Position numbers and translations under genes: made by a program
In this document: piece after piece, positions 1-7,749 of the stretch
Layout of the letters: each line of letters starts with the position of its first letter
How positions within the stretch are numbered: the first letter of the stretch is position 1
Notes under the pieces: generated by a model
Database searches by the model: none
What the model saw: the letters and a program-made list of their open reading frames with translations, nothing else
Told to the model about the DNA's origin: nothing
Assembly: GCA_900617975.1 (NCBI GenBank)
Contig: UZAE01002142.1
Location: 1 to 10,215 of the forward strand
Length of the DNA: 10,215 bases
Source of the DNA: Rodentolepis nana
Taxonomy: Eukaryota > Platyhelminthes > Cestoda > Cyclophyllidea > Hymenolepididae
Direction of reading: 5' to 3'

Positions 1-333
1 GCGTGGGGGGGGGGGTTAACGGAGATTTACACACGCTGACTCAACTCATAAAACTCCTTTTCACAGATTAAAAACTAGCATGAAAAATGATCATTTCTCA
101 ACCCATACCCCGCACTCAAGGTTCAAAGTACATACTGTAGTGATTAAGTTCGTGATATTTGTAAGAAGGTGAAAAAAAATGAAATTCTACATTGCGTACA
201 TTAGACGTTGCCAGGGTTCGCATCAAATTAGCTAGTCTCAATTTAGGCCTGTTGGAAGATTCATGTTGAATAGCCATTCAATTATATCAACCTTTGAATA
301 CCTGTGGCATAAAATCAGCCACAATTTAGGGAT
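1..333. other. No gene recognised; AT-rich flank
   Basis: A G-homopolymer lies at about 6-15. I see no supported ORF, RNA gene or copy of the short element before position 334. Confidence 0.6.
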
Positions 334-374
334 AAATATTTATATCAAACGGGAGGCTTTACGATAGTTATCAT
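334..374 (-). repeat. Tail fragment of the short element, minus orientation
   Basis: The plus strand reads a tail-like segment ending in GATAGTTATCAT, which matches the first part of the minus-strand copy starting near 651 at about 31 of 36 positions. It stops exactly where the plus-strand copy at 375 begins. It is best explained as the left half of an older minus-strand copy split by the 375 insertion, or as an unusually long target-site duplication. Confidence 0.6.
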
Positions 375-650
375 GGGGTGTGCGTTTGACTTGCATATAC
401 TCAGTCGGCAAATAAAGTCGTAAGCCGGCAGTTGACTTCTGACTTCAAGCTACTATGACTAGACTGTATGTCATATTTCACCACTTCCACGCACTACTCA
501 TCTTACCTTTACCTTTGTGTCTGTCTGTATCTTTTACATCTGTGAATCACTCTTCTGTTCCTCCCCCCCCCCTCCCGGACTTTGTGTGACTTTGATGTTC
601 CTCCCCCCGTGAAACCCGAAGTCAACTAAAGGGCTAATGATAACTATCAT
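375..650 (+). mobile_element. HDV-ribozyme short retroelement, copy A (ribozyme core deleted)
   Basis: The copy begins GGGGTGTGCG, the family 5' end, but then jumps to TTTGACTTGC: about 25-30 nt of the ribozyme core (P3, L3, P1' and the P1'-P4 junction) are missing, so it cannot self-cleave. The body (TGTATGTCATATT, the pyrimidine-rich block, a poly-C tract near 564-573, GAAGTCAACTAAAGGGCTAATGATAACTATCA) is otherwise collinear with the family. The terminal GCCTGCCATTTG and (ATAA)n tail are absent. It runs directly into the inverted copy at 650. Confidence 0.85.
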
Positions 651-969
651 TTATTTATTTCAAATAGCAGGCTTTATGATAGTTATCATTAGCCCTCTCG
701 TTGACTTCGGGCTTCACAGAGGGGAGGAACATCAAAGTCACAAAAAGTCGGGGGGGGGGGGAACAGAAGAGTGATTCAGAGAAGTTGAAGAGACAGACAG
801 ACAGACATAAAGGTAGAGAAAAAGCTAAGATGAGTAGTGTGGAATTGGTCGAATACGACATACAGTTTAGTCGCGGTAGTTAGAAGTCAACTGCCGGTTT
901 ATGACTTTTTGCGTATGAGTATACGCCGCCCAGGGTCCATCACATGGAGGTACGTTTATCGCGCTCTCC
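650..969 (-). mobile_element. HDV-ribozyme short retroelement, copy B (old, degenerate 5' end)
   Basis: Read on the minus strand this is a full-length family member. It runs from a diverged 5' end (GGAGAGCGCGATAA for the usual GGGGTGTGCGATAG) through CTCCATGTGATGG and the GTATACTCATAC hairpin to the tail CATTAGCCC... CAAATAGCAG with TTTATTTATTT at the left end. P1 and P2 contain mismatches, so the ribozyme is probably dead. It carries a 68-codon frame (655-861) that recurs in other copies. It lies tail-to-tail with copy A. Confidence 0.85.
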
Positions 970-2576
970 AAGGGAATAAATATTGAAAAGTGAAATTTGT
1001 AACATTTAGACGCTCTATAGATCCGGACTTTAGTCACTCTGGTTTAATCAACTACCGCGCTTGATTCAATCTTCCAGGGTTATTCCACTGTTTCGCCTTT
1101 TCACACCTGTATGCTCCTCAAATTGCTGTGAATAAAAGGGCTGCATTTTCAACTTTTCCTGTAATGAATAAACATTGAAATGTGATGCTTTATTTGAAAT
1201 AATAATTATGTGTACGCAGCTGTGTGCTATTTTCATTATAATAGAATAAAACAACCAGTCTCCGTGCGCCGAATTTCACAAAGGCCATTGAGCCCTTTGA
1301 TGTGCGTGTGTGTGTGTGTGCGTGTGAGAGGAAATTTTCGCATTTCGACCAAACTTTACATCGAAATAAACGCTCCATTTAGTTCTAATCTTATCTACGT
1401 CCATTAAAATGCCTAAGTATTGCAATCACCAAGGATTTCAAAGTATTAGGGGCTAACTCAAAAGGATCGTATTATATTTTGCTGAGATAGTGCAGTTGGC
1501 TGGTAATTCATACAGGAAATAATCCACTTAAACACCTTTTATAAAAACTCCCTGAAACAATTACTGAAAACTTAGCAAAGACAGAGCATGACTGCCCTAA
1601 AATTATTACATGTCCTGTAACCTATGAATCGTTGAATTTCATCCTCAAAATCTGAGTTACTGGGTACAAAGCACTAATCAATGAAGACTAATTTTATCGT
1701 TTGGAGAGAGTTTTGATTGACACCAAAATACGCGAATATAATTTTTCATCATAGCAAATAAAACGTTTAAAGAAATATCTAGAAAGTCCACCAATGCCAC
1801 CACGCTTGGAGTTCACCAAGATTCTGCATGAAGAACGATGAAGTATTCCATCATCAATATAGTCCGTTTGTTTGAAGGGACTAATTCTTTATAATTTATT
1901 ATTGAGGAACAACTCACTGTAAGAACGATTTTCGCTTTTTCTAGTCTATATATCAAGCTGTTAAGAGAAGAATACTACCTAGTCTATCGACAATGCGAGC
2001 ACCTAGGGAACTTCGAATTTTTTATAATATTTCGGCAGTCATGAGAAGTCTCTCTTTGTTCTCATAACCTTAAATTCCTATTTGCGAAACGAGGAGAGAT
2101 AGTTTGTACAAATTATTGAAGAATCTAATAAGCCAAGAAGATCCCATGACTAAAACAGCGAAATCTATCTACTCTCTTTAGTAGAACATCAAGATTTACG
2201 TCATAGTGATTCGAAGGAAAATTGGTGAAGTGCGAATCTGCCACCTATTTGTGCATGTCCTCAGAAAGGTACGCAGCATTTTGCTTATCTGTTACTATTC
2301 TTTACGCTTTCCCAATGTGTTTGTCCGAAACAGTAAAATACAACCAATCCTAACAGACAAAAGAACACGTGACAAGGTAAGCCCTCTTATCCAATCAGAG
2401 GCAGAAATTCATAGCGTTGTAGGACTGGAATAGAATAATGGGCTTTACATTGGCTAAATTGAAACAAAGATGTTTCACACTTTGCAAACTTCAAACTGCA
2501 AGATTTGGAAAATTATGCATTCTTTTGGAAATAATCTTTGTTACTATTAGAAACATATAATATATTACTGTTGATT
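970..2576. other. Long interval without recognised gene
   Basis: This is AT-rich unique sequence with short frames on both strands (up to about 75 codons, for example 2206-2433). None shows a motif, signal peptide or composition that sets it apart from chance. No family repeat was seen. The only structured feature is the TG microsatellite at 1301-1326. Confidence 0.5.
1301..1326. repeat. (TG)n microsatellite
   Basis: An alternating TG run interrupted by two C substitutions (TGTGCGTGTG... CGTGTG), about 13 dinucleotide units. Confidence 0.9.
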
Positions 2577-2647
2577 AGGGTGTACGATAGACTTACCTCC
2601 ACGTGGTGCACCCTGTGAAACGTATACTCATATGGCAAAAAGTCCAT
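2577..2647 (+). ncRNA. HDV-like ribozyme of copy C
   Basis: P1 pairs AGGGTGT (2577-2583) with GCACCCT (2608-2614). P2 pairs ATAGACTT (2587-2594) with AAGTCCAT (2640-2647), with one A-C mismatch. P3 is ACC/GGT around loop TCCACGT. P4 is GTAT/ATAT. J4/2 carries GGCAAA. The J1.1/4 strand is GTGAAAC instead of GGGCAAC, which weakens P1.1. It is probably impaired but clearly of the same fold. Confidence 0.7.
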
Positions 2648-2893
2648 TAACCGGCATTTGACTTCTGATTTCAAACAATCATCACCCCACTGTATGTCAT
2701 ATTCGACAAATCATGATACTCACCTCACCTTTTTTTCTGCCTTTGTGTCTGTCTTTTTTATATTTTTGAAACGCTCTTCTGTCTCCCCCCCCCCTCTCGA
2801 CCTTTGTTTACTTTGATATGAAGCCTGGAGTCAACAAGAGGGCTAATGATAACTATTAATACGCCTGTCATTTGATATAAAAAAATAAATTTT
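2577..2893 (+). mobile_element. HDV-ribozyme short retroelement, copy C
   Basis: Full-length copy beginning (A)GGGTGTACGATAG and ending CATTTGATATAAAAAAATAAA. It is flanked by TGTTGATTA (2569-2577) and TGTTAATTA (2894-2902), which match at 8 of 9 positions and fit a diverged target-site duplication. A poly-C tract lies near 2784-2793. The segment between the poly-C tract and GAAGCC is shortened (CTTTGATATGAAGCC). Confidence 0.9.
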
Positions 2894-3653
2894 TGTTAAT
2901 TACGAGATGAACACATCATCAAATAAAGATTTGATTTCATTCCAGTAATTCAAATCTATTTTAAGAAGCAATATCATCCCTTATTCCACCACTTGCCAAG
3001 TTTAATTCCAACTTATTAGAGCTTAATTCCGATAATTAAATCCTTTTAATCATAATGAAAATATGTGCGTACAGAAGTTAACATCAAAGCAAAGTAGGAT
3101 ATCTTCTGTTAGCCTATATCAAATAATCTTAATCTTTCAATATTTATTGAAATTCCAACGTATCACTCATATTGATTGCGAGATGAGACTGAGTGAGAAG
3201 AATGCTGGGAAAGCATCAATTCGAAAGATGCATTGTTTCTCATTCCATGACAAGTGACAGCAAGTCGACAGGTGTACCCGATGAAAACACGATTGAACCC
3301 GAAGGTGAAGACGACTTAGCTTAAGTAAAATAAGAGTTGTCTCTTAAGTAGGTCTTCCTAAAACAGCATCTTGAGTGTGAGATGGAGAACACACTTTTGA
3401 CATGGTTTCAGGTCCGTAAAAGCACTTATTTGAAAGTAGTACTAAAACCATTCAGCGTAATTACTACTTTAAGAATATCTGGAAGACCAGGTGGATCATG
3501 GGTGTTTTAGGCAACCATAAGTGTAAGAGGAAGATAGAAAAAAGGCAGAGAGGGGGATAAGTACATTAGTAAATGGAATAAAGCTGATGAGTTGAATAGG
3601 GGGATGTGATTAAGAGGTCACGTTAGGATTTCGAAATTCTTTCTTATGTGAAA
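2894..3653. other. Interval without recognised gene
   Basis: Unique AT-rich sequence. A frame at 3063-3257 is open for 64 codons but has no recognisable motif. No family repeat or RNA gene was seen. Confidence 0.5.
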
Positions 3654-3855
3654 CCCACTGTATGTCATATTCTACTACTTACACAGTACTCACCTCACCT
3701 TTTATCTATCTGTGTGACTGTCTGTCTGTCTCTTTCACATCTGTGAATCAGTATTTTGTCCTCATTCTCGATCTTTTGTCACTTTGATGATCCTCCTCCT
3801 CTCTGGGAAGCCAGAAGTCAGATAAAGAGCTATTGTAACTATCAAAGCGCCTGCA
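3654..3855 (+). mobile_element. Short retroelement copy D, truncated at both ends
   Basis: Begins inside the body at CCCACTGTATGTCATATT and ends at AAGCGCCTGCA. It lacks the whole ribozyme and the (ATAA)n tail. The pyrimidine block (CTGTCTGTCTGTCTC) and GAAGTCAGATAAAGAGC are recognisable but diverged. The 5' truncation is of the kind made by incomplete target-primed reverse transcription. No clear target-site duplication was seen. Confidence 0.8.
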
Positions 3856-3895
3856 AGGGGTGGAATCGACCAAACGTCGTTGATTGAATAGCAAT

Positions 3896-4249
3896 ATGTT
3901 GAGGAATGATGGAAATAGATACTATTCACCTCCCTCAAGTGCTTCCCCAGAGGAATAGAAGGGGAAGTATTCCCCCTCCTCGATTACATCTAGTGCGATT
4001 GGTGAGATAGATAAACGAAGTATACCAGACTCTCCTATTTCAAACTCCTTAGATCGTAAGGAAATTGTTGATGGCATTAATACTAACAGCAACCGAATAG
4101 CGACTGCTAATCCACATCCTGCACTGTCGGACACCATCTGTGATTGTATAGTCCACCAGGGATTTTTTGAGACCTGGAATCTGTCATTTCCTAACAGGGG
4201 TGTGTTCACAAGTCTTCCACATTCGATCCTTTTTTGGATCTCTCATTAA
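3896..4249 (+). pseudogene. Possible decayed exon or gene fragment, Ser/Pro-rich, one internal stop
   Basis: From ATG at 3896 the frame runs 117 codons to TAA at 4247, interrupted only by TAG at 3956 (codon 21). The sense on both sides of the stop is similar in flavour: YYSPPSSASPEE before and KGKYSPSSITSSAIGE after. It is then polar (DRKEIVDGINTNSNRIATAN) and ends in a Cys/aromatic segment (CDCIVHQGFFETWNLSF). I do not recognise a family. The antisense 95-codon frame over the same bases is taken as its shadow, but either or neither strand could be real. A 96-codon open stretch in AT-rich DNA is only modest evidence. Confidence 0.25.
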
Positions 4250-4947
4250 CAACCCTGGCCGCTTATTTGTCTTCCAACTTTAGACCGGAGGTGATTGATG
4301 GAATTTTACGTTGTTCAAAGTGCAAAGTCAATCGTCCTGTTATGAAACAGTTTTCGCTTCTAAATCTACTCAACATCTTACTATTCTACCAAAAGTATGT
4401 CGGTTGATATCCAGTTGAATTAAATGACTGGGTTGATTCTTTTGCTTGACTGACAGGCATCAAATAAAACTTGCCATTTACCAGGTATGCCTTTGATAGA
4501 AAGCCAAAAGTCAATCTACTTCCCATTTGTCAAGTATTTAAATGAGAACTCCTCAGTCCTTACTGAAATTTGTGACCTTTCTGATCTGCTCAGAATGCTT
4601 GAAGGTCTAGTAATGCTGTTGTTATTTTCTCACTGGATAATTTTTCGCTAAAGTTAATCCAGATCCAAAGAGAAACAAGGTAAGTTCAGTTTCTTCGGGG
4701 TGCTTTATTCACTAAACGAAGACATCATAAGTGAATACAAATTGTTTTTGTATTGCAAAAACTGAGAAAATTTGGAGTGGCCATCTCACTTGACCACCAA
4801 CATGGCAGCTTTGTGCTGTCAGCTCCTCATAACAGTATTTATAACCAATATAGGTCACAAGCCTTCGTATCCTTTGTCATCTAAACTATGGCGGTTGTTT
4901 CTTGCCTCATATGCAATATTTTAAACCCAATAGTAACTATTTATAAT
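4250..4947. other. Interval without recognised gene
   Basis: I see no supported ORF, family repeat or structural RNA here. A donor-like AAG|GTAAGT occurs near 4678-4685 but I cannot attach it to an exon. Confidence 0.5.
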
Positions 4948-4960
4948 AGTGAGTAATTTT

Positions 4961-5030
4961 GGGGTGTGCGATAGACTTACCTTCACGTGGTGCACCCTGG
5001 GCAACGTATACTCATACGGCAAAAGTCTAT
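4961..5030 (+). ncRNA. HDV-like ribozyme of copy E
   Basis: P1 pairs GGGGTGT with GCACCCT, including the opening G.U wobble. P2 pairs ATAGACTT perfectly with AAGTCTAT (5023-5030). P3 is ACC/GGT with loop TTCACGT. The junction is GGGCAAC. P4 is CGTAT/ATACG with loop ACTC. J4/2 is GCAA. The tandem duplication supplies a second partial P2' strand (GTCTAT at 5065-5070) that could compete. With L3 keeping only one of the two C residues, P1.1 is weakened. Confidence 0.8.
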
Positions 5031-5295
5031 TAACCGGCAGTTGACTTCTGACTTCAATTACCATGTCTATTAACCGGCAGTTGACTTCAAACCACCATGA
5101 CCCCACCGACTACTTCCACAGTGCTACATCACATTGGTTCTAAATTTTTAACCTTCGACTTTGAAACACTCTTCAGTTCCCCTCCTCTCGATTTGTTTCA
5201 CTTTGATGTTCCTTCCCCACTGTGAAGCCTGAAGTCAACTAAAGGGCTAATGATAACCATCAAAACGCCTACCAATTGATATAAATAAATAAATA
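4961..5295 (+). mobile_element. HDV-ribozyme short retroelement, copy E (40-bp internal duplication)
   Basis: Full-length copy from GGGGTGTGCGATAG to GATATAAATAAATAAATA. The flanks AGTGAGTAATTT (4948-4959) and AGCGAGTTATTT (5295-5306) match at 10 of 12 positions, an aged target-site duplication. The segment starting GTCTATTAACCGGCAG occurs at 5025 and again at 5065, a 40-bp tandem duplication covering the end of the ribozyme P2' strand and the following GTTGACTTC. Part of the body between CACAGT and CGACTTTGAAAC is diverged and lacks the usual CTGTCTGTCTC block. Confidence 0.9.
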
Positions 5296-5306
5296 GCGAG
5301 TTATTT

Positions 5307-5673
5307 AGGTGTGACGATTTTTCAATATAAGCGTATTGATTCTAATTTTGTTTAAATATTTGAGGCAAGATTCGATTTTCATTTACCATTTTTTATCACA
5401 GTATTTATATTGTTACATATTTAAGTGATAACAAATCCAAATAAAAATTGAACAAATTTCTTTTTTCTGAATTTAAGTTATCTACTTATTTTGCACACAA
5501 CGCGAAACGATAACTACTTATCTTATATTCGGAGTAAGTTTGATGATTATATCAGTTCCGCTCATTGTGGAGTGTATCCAAGATTGGCATTTCAATCTTC
5601 ATGGAATTTCTATAAGAAAAAAGTAAATGGTCACATTAACAGCTACCTACACTTTTTAAGTAGAAAATATATT
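5307..5673. other. AT-rich interval without recognised gene
   Basis: Very AT-rich up to about 5480. A plus-strand frame at 5491-5766 is open for 91 codons, but it overlaps the better-looking minus-strand frame at 5674-5898 and has no recognisable motif, so I do not call it. Confidence 0.45.
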
Positions 5674-5898
5674 TTAAGTAGCGCACTTGAAAAATGTTTC
5701 CCGATTTTTACACCGGCTCTGCGCAATCCCAAGGGCCAAAGCACCTACGGAAAGAAGGCCTATTAGACTGCCAAACCAAATGAGTAGAGAGTCGAGTAGC
5801 TTCATCTGGTCCTCACGCTCCTTGTTAATTGTCGCTGAATAAAGTAAAAGGGAGAGTGTCAGAATTGCGAAATACCGAGGTATTATTTTGCAATGCAT
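5674..5898 (-). CDS. Candidate small signal-peptide/transmembrane protein, 74 aa
   Basis: I do not recognise a family. From ATG at 5898 (minus strand) the frame gives 74 residues ending FFKCAT. Residues about 1-9 are short and basic (MHCKIIPRY). Residues 10-21 are a hydrophobic core (FAILTLSLLLYS), like a signal peptide or first anchor. A charged linker follows (NKEREDQMKLLDS, about 26-38), then a 22-residue hydrophobic span (LLIWFGSLIGLLSVGALALGIA). The tail is basic with two Cys (QSRCKNRETFFKC). This order suits a small secretory-pathway membrane protein. The open frame continues upstream through the LINE fragment, but that part is LINE antisense, so I chose the methionine at the LINE junction. 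The start context (T at -3) is poor, and the LINE insertion may have removed the true 5' region. It could also be one exon of a longer gene, or chance. Confidence 0.35.
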   Translation of the reverse strand: MHCKIIPRYFAILTLSLLLYSATINKEREDQMKLLDSLLIWFGSLIGLLSVGALALGIAQSRCKNRETFFKCAT

Positions 5899-6163
5899 GG
5901 ACCGGCCGATGTCTTTCCACACAATGAAGGCCTTAATCAGGAGAGAATTCAAGACCTCAAGGTACAACGAATTTAAAGCTCAAACAAAGGAGAAACAGTG
6001 GACAGTGGCACTCTCCGACACAGCCGACTGGCCAAGAATCGAAGTCTTTGCTGAGATTAGACTACGCACAGGACACGATTGCTTGGCAAAACACCTTCAC
6101 AGATTGGTATCAAAACACCTTCACAGATTGAGAGTATACACTCAACCCACATACTCTATGTAA
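5899..6163 (+). pseudogene. LINE ORF2 C-terminal fragment (region after RNase H), frameshifted
   Basis: The frame reads RPMSFHTMKALIRREFK, then KQWTVALSDTADWPRIEV, then EIRLRTGHDCLAKHLHRL and VYTQP. The TGHDCLAKHLHR block followed by a Cys/His cluster is the usual C-terminal region after the RNase H domain in Jockey/CR1-type non-LTR retrotransposons; the match is from memory. The reverse transcriptase, the endonuclease and most of RNase H are missing by 5' truncation. A 24-bp in-frame duplication repeats KHLHRL (CAAAACACCTTCACAGATTG at both 6089-6108 and 6113-6132). At 6158-6163 the reading ends in TAA where two bases (TG) appear lost relative to the expected Cys codon. The frame continues afterwards as NLQEEMEKTHLIRCPAL-like units, so this copy is non-functional. 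Confidence 0.75.
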
Positions 6164-6530
6164 CCTACAGGAGGAAATGGAGAAGTCCCACCTGTCTATG
6201 TGACCTACAGGAGGAAACGGAGAAGACCCACCATATGTAACCTACATGAGGAAATGGAGAAGACCCATCTGATCTGTAACCTACAGGAGGAAATGGAGAA
6301 GACCCACCTGATGTGAAACCTACAGGAGGAAATGGAGAAGACCCATCTGATTCTCTACAGGAGAAAATGGAGAAGACCCACCTGATTCGGTGTTCAAAGG
6401 AGGAAATGGAGAAGACCCACCTGATTCGGTGTCTAGCGCTCAACCCACATTTCCCCTAGGAACCTACAGGAGGAAATGGAGAAGACCCACCTGATTCGGT
6501 ATCCAGCTGAAATGGAGAAGACCCACCTGA
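6157..6530 (+). repeat. Minisatellite 1: ~35-39-bp units from the LINE Cys/His segment
   Basis: About nine units share the core AGGAGGAAATGGAGAAGACC followed by CACCTGA. Starts are near 6157, 6197, 6234, 6273, 6312, 6351, 6386, 6425 and 6495. The eighth unit is longer and regains upstream LINE sequence (CTCAACCCACAT, also at 6140-6151), so the expansion involved units of more than one length. In frame the unit reads EEMEKTHLIRC, the Cys/His C-terminal segment of the LINE protein. Different units fall in different frames because lengths vary. Confidence 0.85.
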
Positions 6531-6550
6531 TTCGATGTCCAGCCCTAACG

Positions 6551-6746
6551 ACGGAAAGCCAGAGATACTGGGAAGCAAGAAGACAGCTTACGGAAAGCCA
6601 AAGATACTGGGAAGCAAGAAGACAGCTACGGAAAGCCAGAGATACTGGGAAGCAAGAAGACAGCTACTCCGGAAAGCCAGAGATACTGGGAAGCAAGAAG
6701 ACAGCTACAGGAAAGCCAAAGATACTGGGAAGCAAGAAGACTGCTA
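6551..6746 (+). repeat. Minisatellite 2: ~38-40-bp units from the extreme LINE C-terminus
   Basis: Five units start at 6551, 6590, 6628, 6666 and 6707, each containing GAAAGCCAGAGATACTGGGA (or AAAG variant) and AGCAAGAAGAC. In one frame the unit reads TESQRYWEARRQL, which resembles the RYWEAR end of many non-LTR ORF2 proteins. The unit is unrelated in sequence to minisatellite 1 but has nearly the same period. The last unit leads into ARRLLMSAIN and a stop at 6762-6764, probably the native ORF end. Confidence 0.85.
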
Positions 6747-6764
6747 ATGTCTGCTATTAATTAA

Positions 6765-6948
6765 CTGCTATATATGTACCCCCCACCCATGGGCTGTGTT
6801 AATAACCGCTATAAATGTACCCCCCCCCCCTCTTGGGGAAGCTGAAGTCAAAGATTAAGGCTATAAATGTACCCCCCCCCCCACCCTTGGGGGAAGATGA
6901 AGTCAAAGTTTTTCCACTATTAAATAACTGCTATAAATGTACCCCCCT
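6765..6948 (+). repeat. Four-fold amplified LINE 3' UTR unit with poly-C
   Basis: The motif GCTATAAATGTACCCCC recurs at about 6765 (TATATATG variant), 6806, 6859 and 6928. Two units carry the downstream TTGGGG-AAG-TGAAGTCAAAG segment. The minus-strand LINE copy at 7246-7386 has a single unit followed by the complete tail, so four units are a derived state. The last unit jumps from poly-C to TGCCATTTGAAAT, deleting GAAGTCAA...GGCTAATGATAA. Confidence 0.85.
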
Positions 6949-6968
6949 GCCATTTGAAATAAAATTTT

Positions 6969-7228
6969 GATGACTGTAAGCGGTTAGTTGAAAAGGTTAG
7001 ACATAAGAAATCAATAAACTTCACTTAACTTATGATCAAGCTACAGTGAGCGGAAACATTAGCGCAACATTACGCTTCTATGCCTTGGGTAATAATGCGC
7101 AGGACAGCAATTATTTTCAAGAATGCCTTCCACCCTGACTAATTTCAATCAAGGCGGTGCAATCTAACCTATACGCGTATATATGCAAAACAGTTTCTTT
7201 TAGGCCGAATTTGGAAGGCTTATTATGA
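6969..7228. other. Interval between the two LINE ends, nothing recognised
   Basis: Unique sequence without a supported ORF or repeat. Confidence 0.5.
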
Positions 7229-7245
7229 TTCCAAATGAAAACATT
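7229..7245. repeat. Left target-site duplication of the LINE end
   Basis: TTCCAAATGAAAACATT, identical to 7385-7401 on the other side of the insertion. Confidence 0.92.
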
Positions 7246-7386
7246 TATTTATTTATTTATTTCAAATGGCAGGCTTTATGATATTTATCATTAGCCCTTA
7301 ATCTTTGACTTCAGCTTCCCCCAAGAGGGGGGGGGGTACATTTATAGCAGTTAATTAATAGCAATTCATTAGCAGTCTTCTTGCTT
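7246..7386 (-). mobile_element. Short 5'-truncated LINE 3' end with perfect target-site duplication
   Basis: Read on the minus strand it begins in the last coding unit (GGAAGCAAGAAGACTGCTAA). It reaches a stop after LLMNCY, then has one 3' UTR unit with poly-C and TCTTGGGGGAAG. The common tail follows (GAAGTCAAAG... GGGCTAATGATAAATATCAT... GCCTGCCATTTGAAAT and four or more AAAT units). It is flanked by TTCCAAATGAAAACATT at 7229-7245 and 7385-7401, 17 of 17 identical. The outer TTCC is also element sequence, so the 5' junction shows microhomology. This is a recent-looking target-primed reverse transcription product. Confidence 0.92.
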
Positions 7387-7401
7387 CCAAATGAAAACAT
7401 T
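7385..7401. repeat. Right target-site duplication of the LINE end
   Basis: TTCCAAATGAAAACATT, identical to 7229-7245. Its first four bases overlap the 5'-truncated end of the element. Confidence 0.92.
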
Positions 7402-7416
7402 ATCATTGCCAATTTC

Positions 7417-7486
7417 AAGGTGTGCGATAGACTTACCTCCATGTGGTGCACCTGGGCGATGTATACTCATACGGCATAAAGTCTAT
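7417..7486 (+). ncRNA. Degenerate HDV-like ribozyme of copy G
   Basis: P2 (ATAGACTT/AAGTCTAT at 7479-7486), P3 (ACC/GGT), P4 (GTAT/ATAC) and GGCATAAA remain. P1 is damaged: the 5' strand is AAGGTGT and the 3' strand has lost one C (GCACCT). The junction reads GGGCGAT. It is probably inactive. Confidence 0.6.
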
Positions 7487-7738
7487 AAACCTGAAGTTGT
7501 CTTCTGACTTCAAGCTACCAAGAACCCCACCGTATGTCGTTTTCGGTAACTTCCACGCTATTCAACTTACCTTTTTCCCTACCTGTGTGACTATCTGTCT
7601 CTTTTACCTCTATGAATCACTCTTCTCTTCCCTCTCGAATTTTTCTCACTTTGATATTCCTCTCCTCTGTGGAGCCCGAAGTCAACTAAAGGGTTAATGG
7701 TAACTATCAAAACACCTGATATTTGGTATAGATAGATT
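7417..7738 (+). mobile_element. HDV-ribozyme short retroelement, copy G
   Basis: Near full-length but old: it begins AAGGTGTGCGATAG and ends in a worn tail, TATTTGGTATAGATAG. The body is collinear (CGTATGTCGTTTTCGG, CTGTCTCTTTTACC, GAAGTCAACTAAAGGG). ATTGCCAATTTCA (7405-7417) and ATTGCTATTCA (7739-7749) may be the decayed target-site duplication. It sits only about 16 bp from the end of the LINE duplication. Confidence 0.85.
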
Positions 7739-7749
7739 ATTGCTATTCA

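Larger units (their letters stand above)
5899..6968 (+). mobile_element. 5'-truncated LINE end with three expanded tandem arrays
   Basis: 3' portion of a non-LTR retrotransposon. It has a C-terminal coding segment (5899-6163), two successive minisatellites grown from adjacent coding segments (6157-6530 and 6551-6746), the ORF end near 6762, a 3' UTR amplified about four times (6765-6948), then GCCATTTGAAATAAAA. The 3' end matches the minus-strand LINE copy at 7246-7386, and that copy's tail matches the short element's tail. The 5' break is placed near 5899. ATTTTGCAATG before it and ATTTTGATG after the tail could be a worn target-site duplication, but this is weak. Confidence 0.8.

Noticed and set aside
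1190..1407. Overlapping 62-65-codon frames
   Set aside because: They run through the TG microsatellite (CVCVCVRV / HTHTH), so openness is a by-product of the simple repeat.
2587..2614. A simple GGGTGTGC/GTGCACCC hairpin at the element start
   Set aside because: The same bases form P1 of the pseudoknot, and the intervening sequence fits P2 and P3 in HDV order, so a plain hairpin is the poorer reading.
5491..5766. 91-codon plus-strand frame
   Set aside because: No motif, AT-rich, and overlaps the better-structured minus-strand ORF.
6165..6443. Minus-strand frame of repeated Gly/Ser/Pro-Phe peptide
   Set aside because: Antisense shadow of minisatellite 1.
6157..6746. CRISPR-like array
   Set aside because: Units are contiguous imperfect tandem copies with no unique spacers, and the genome is eukaryotic.
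6476..6760. Overlapping 70-94-codon plus-strand frames encoding repeated EILGSKKTA / RYWEARRQL peptides
   Set aside because: All frames are open only because the DNA is a 38-bp-type tandem array. It derives from the LINE C-terminus and is not a new repeat protein.
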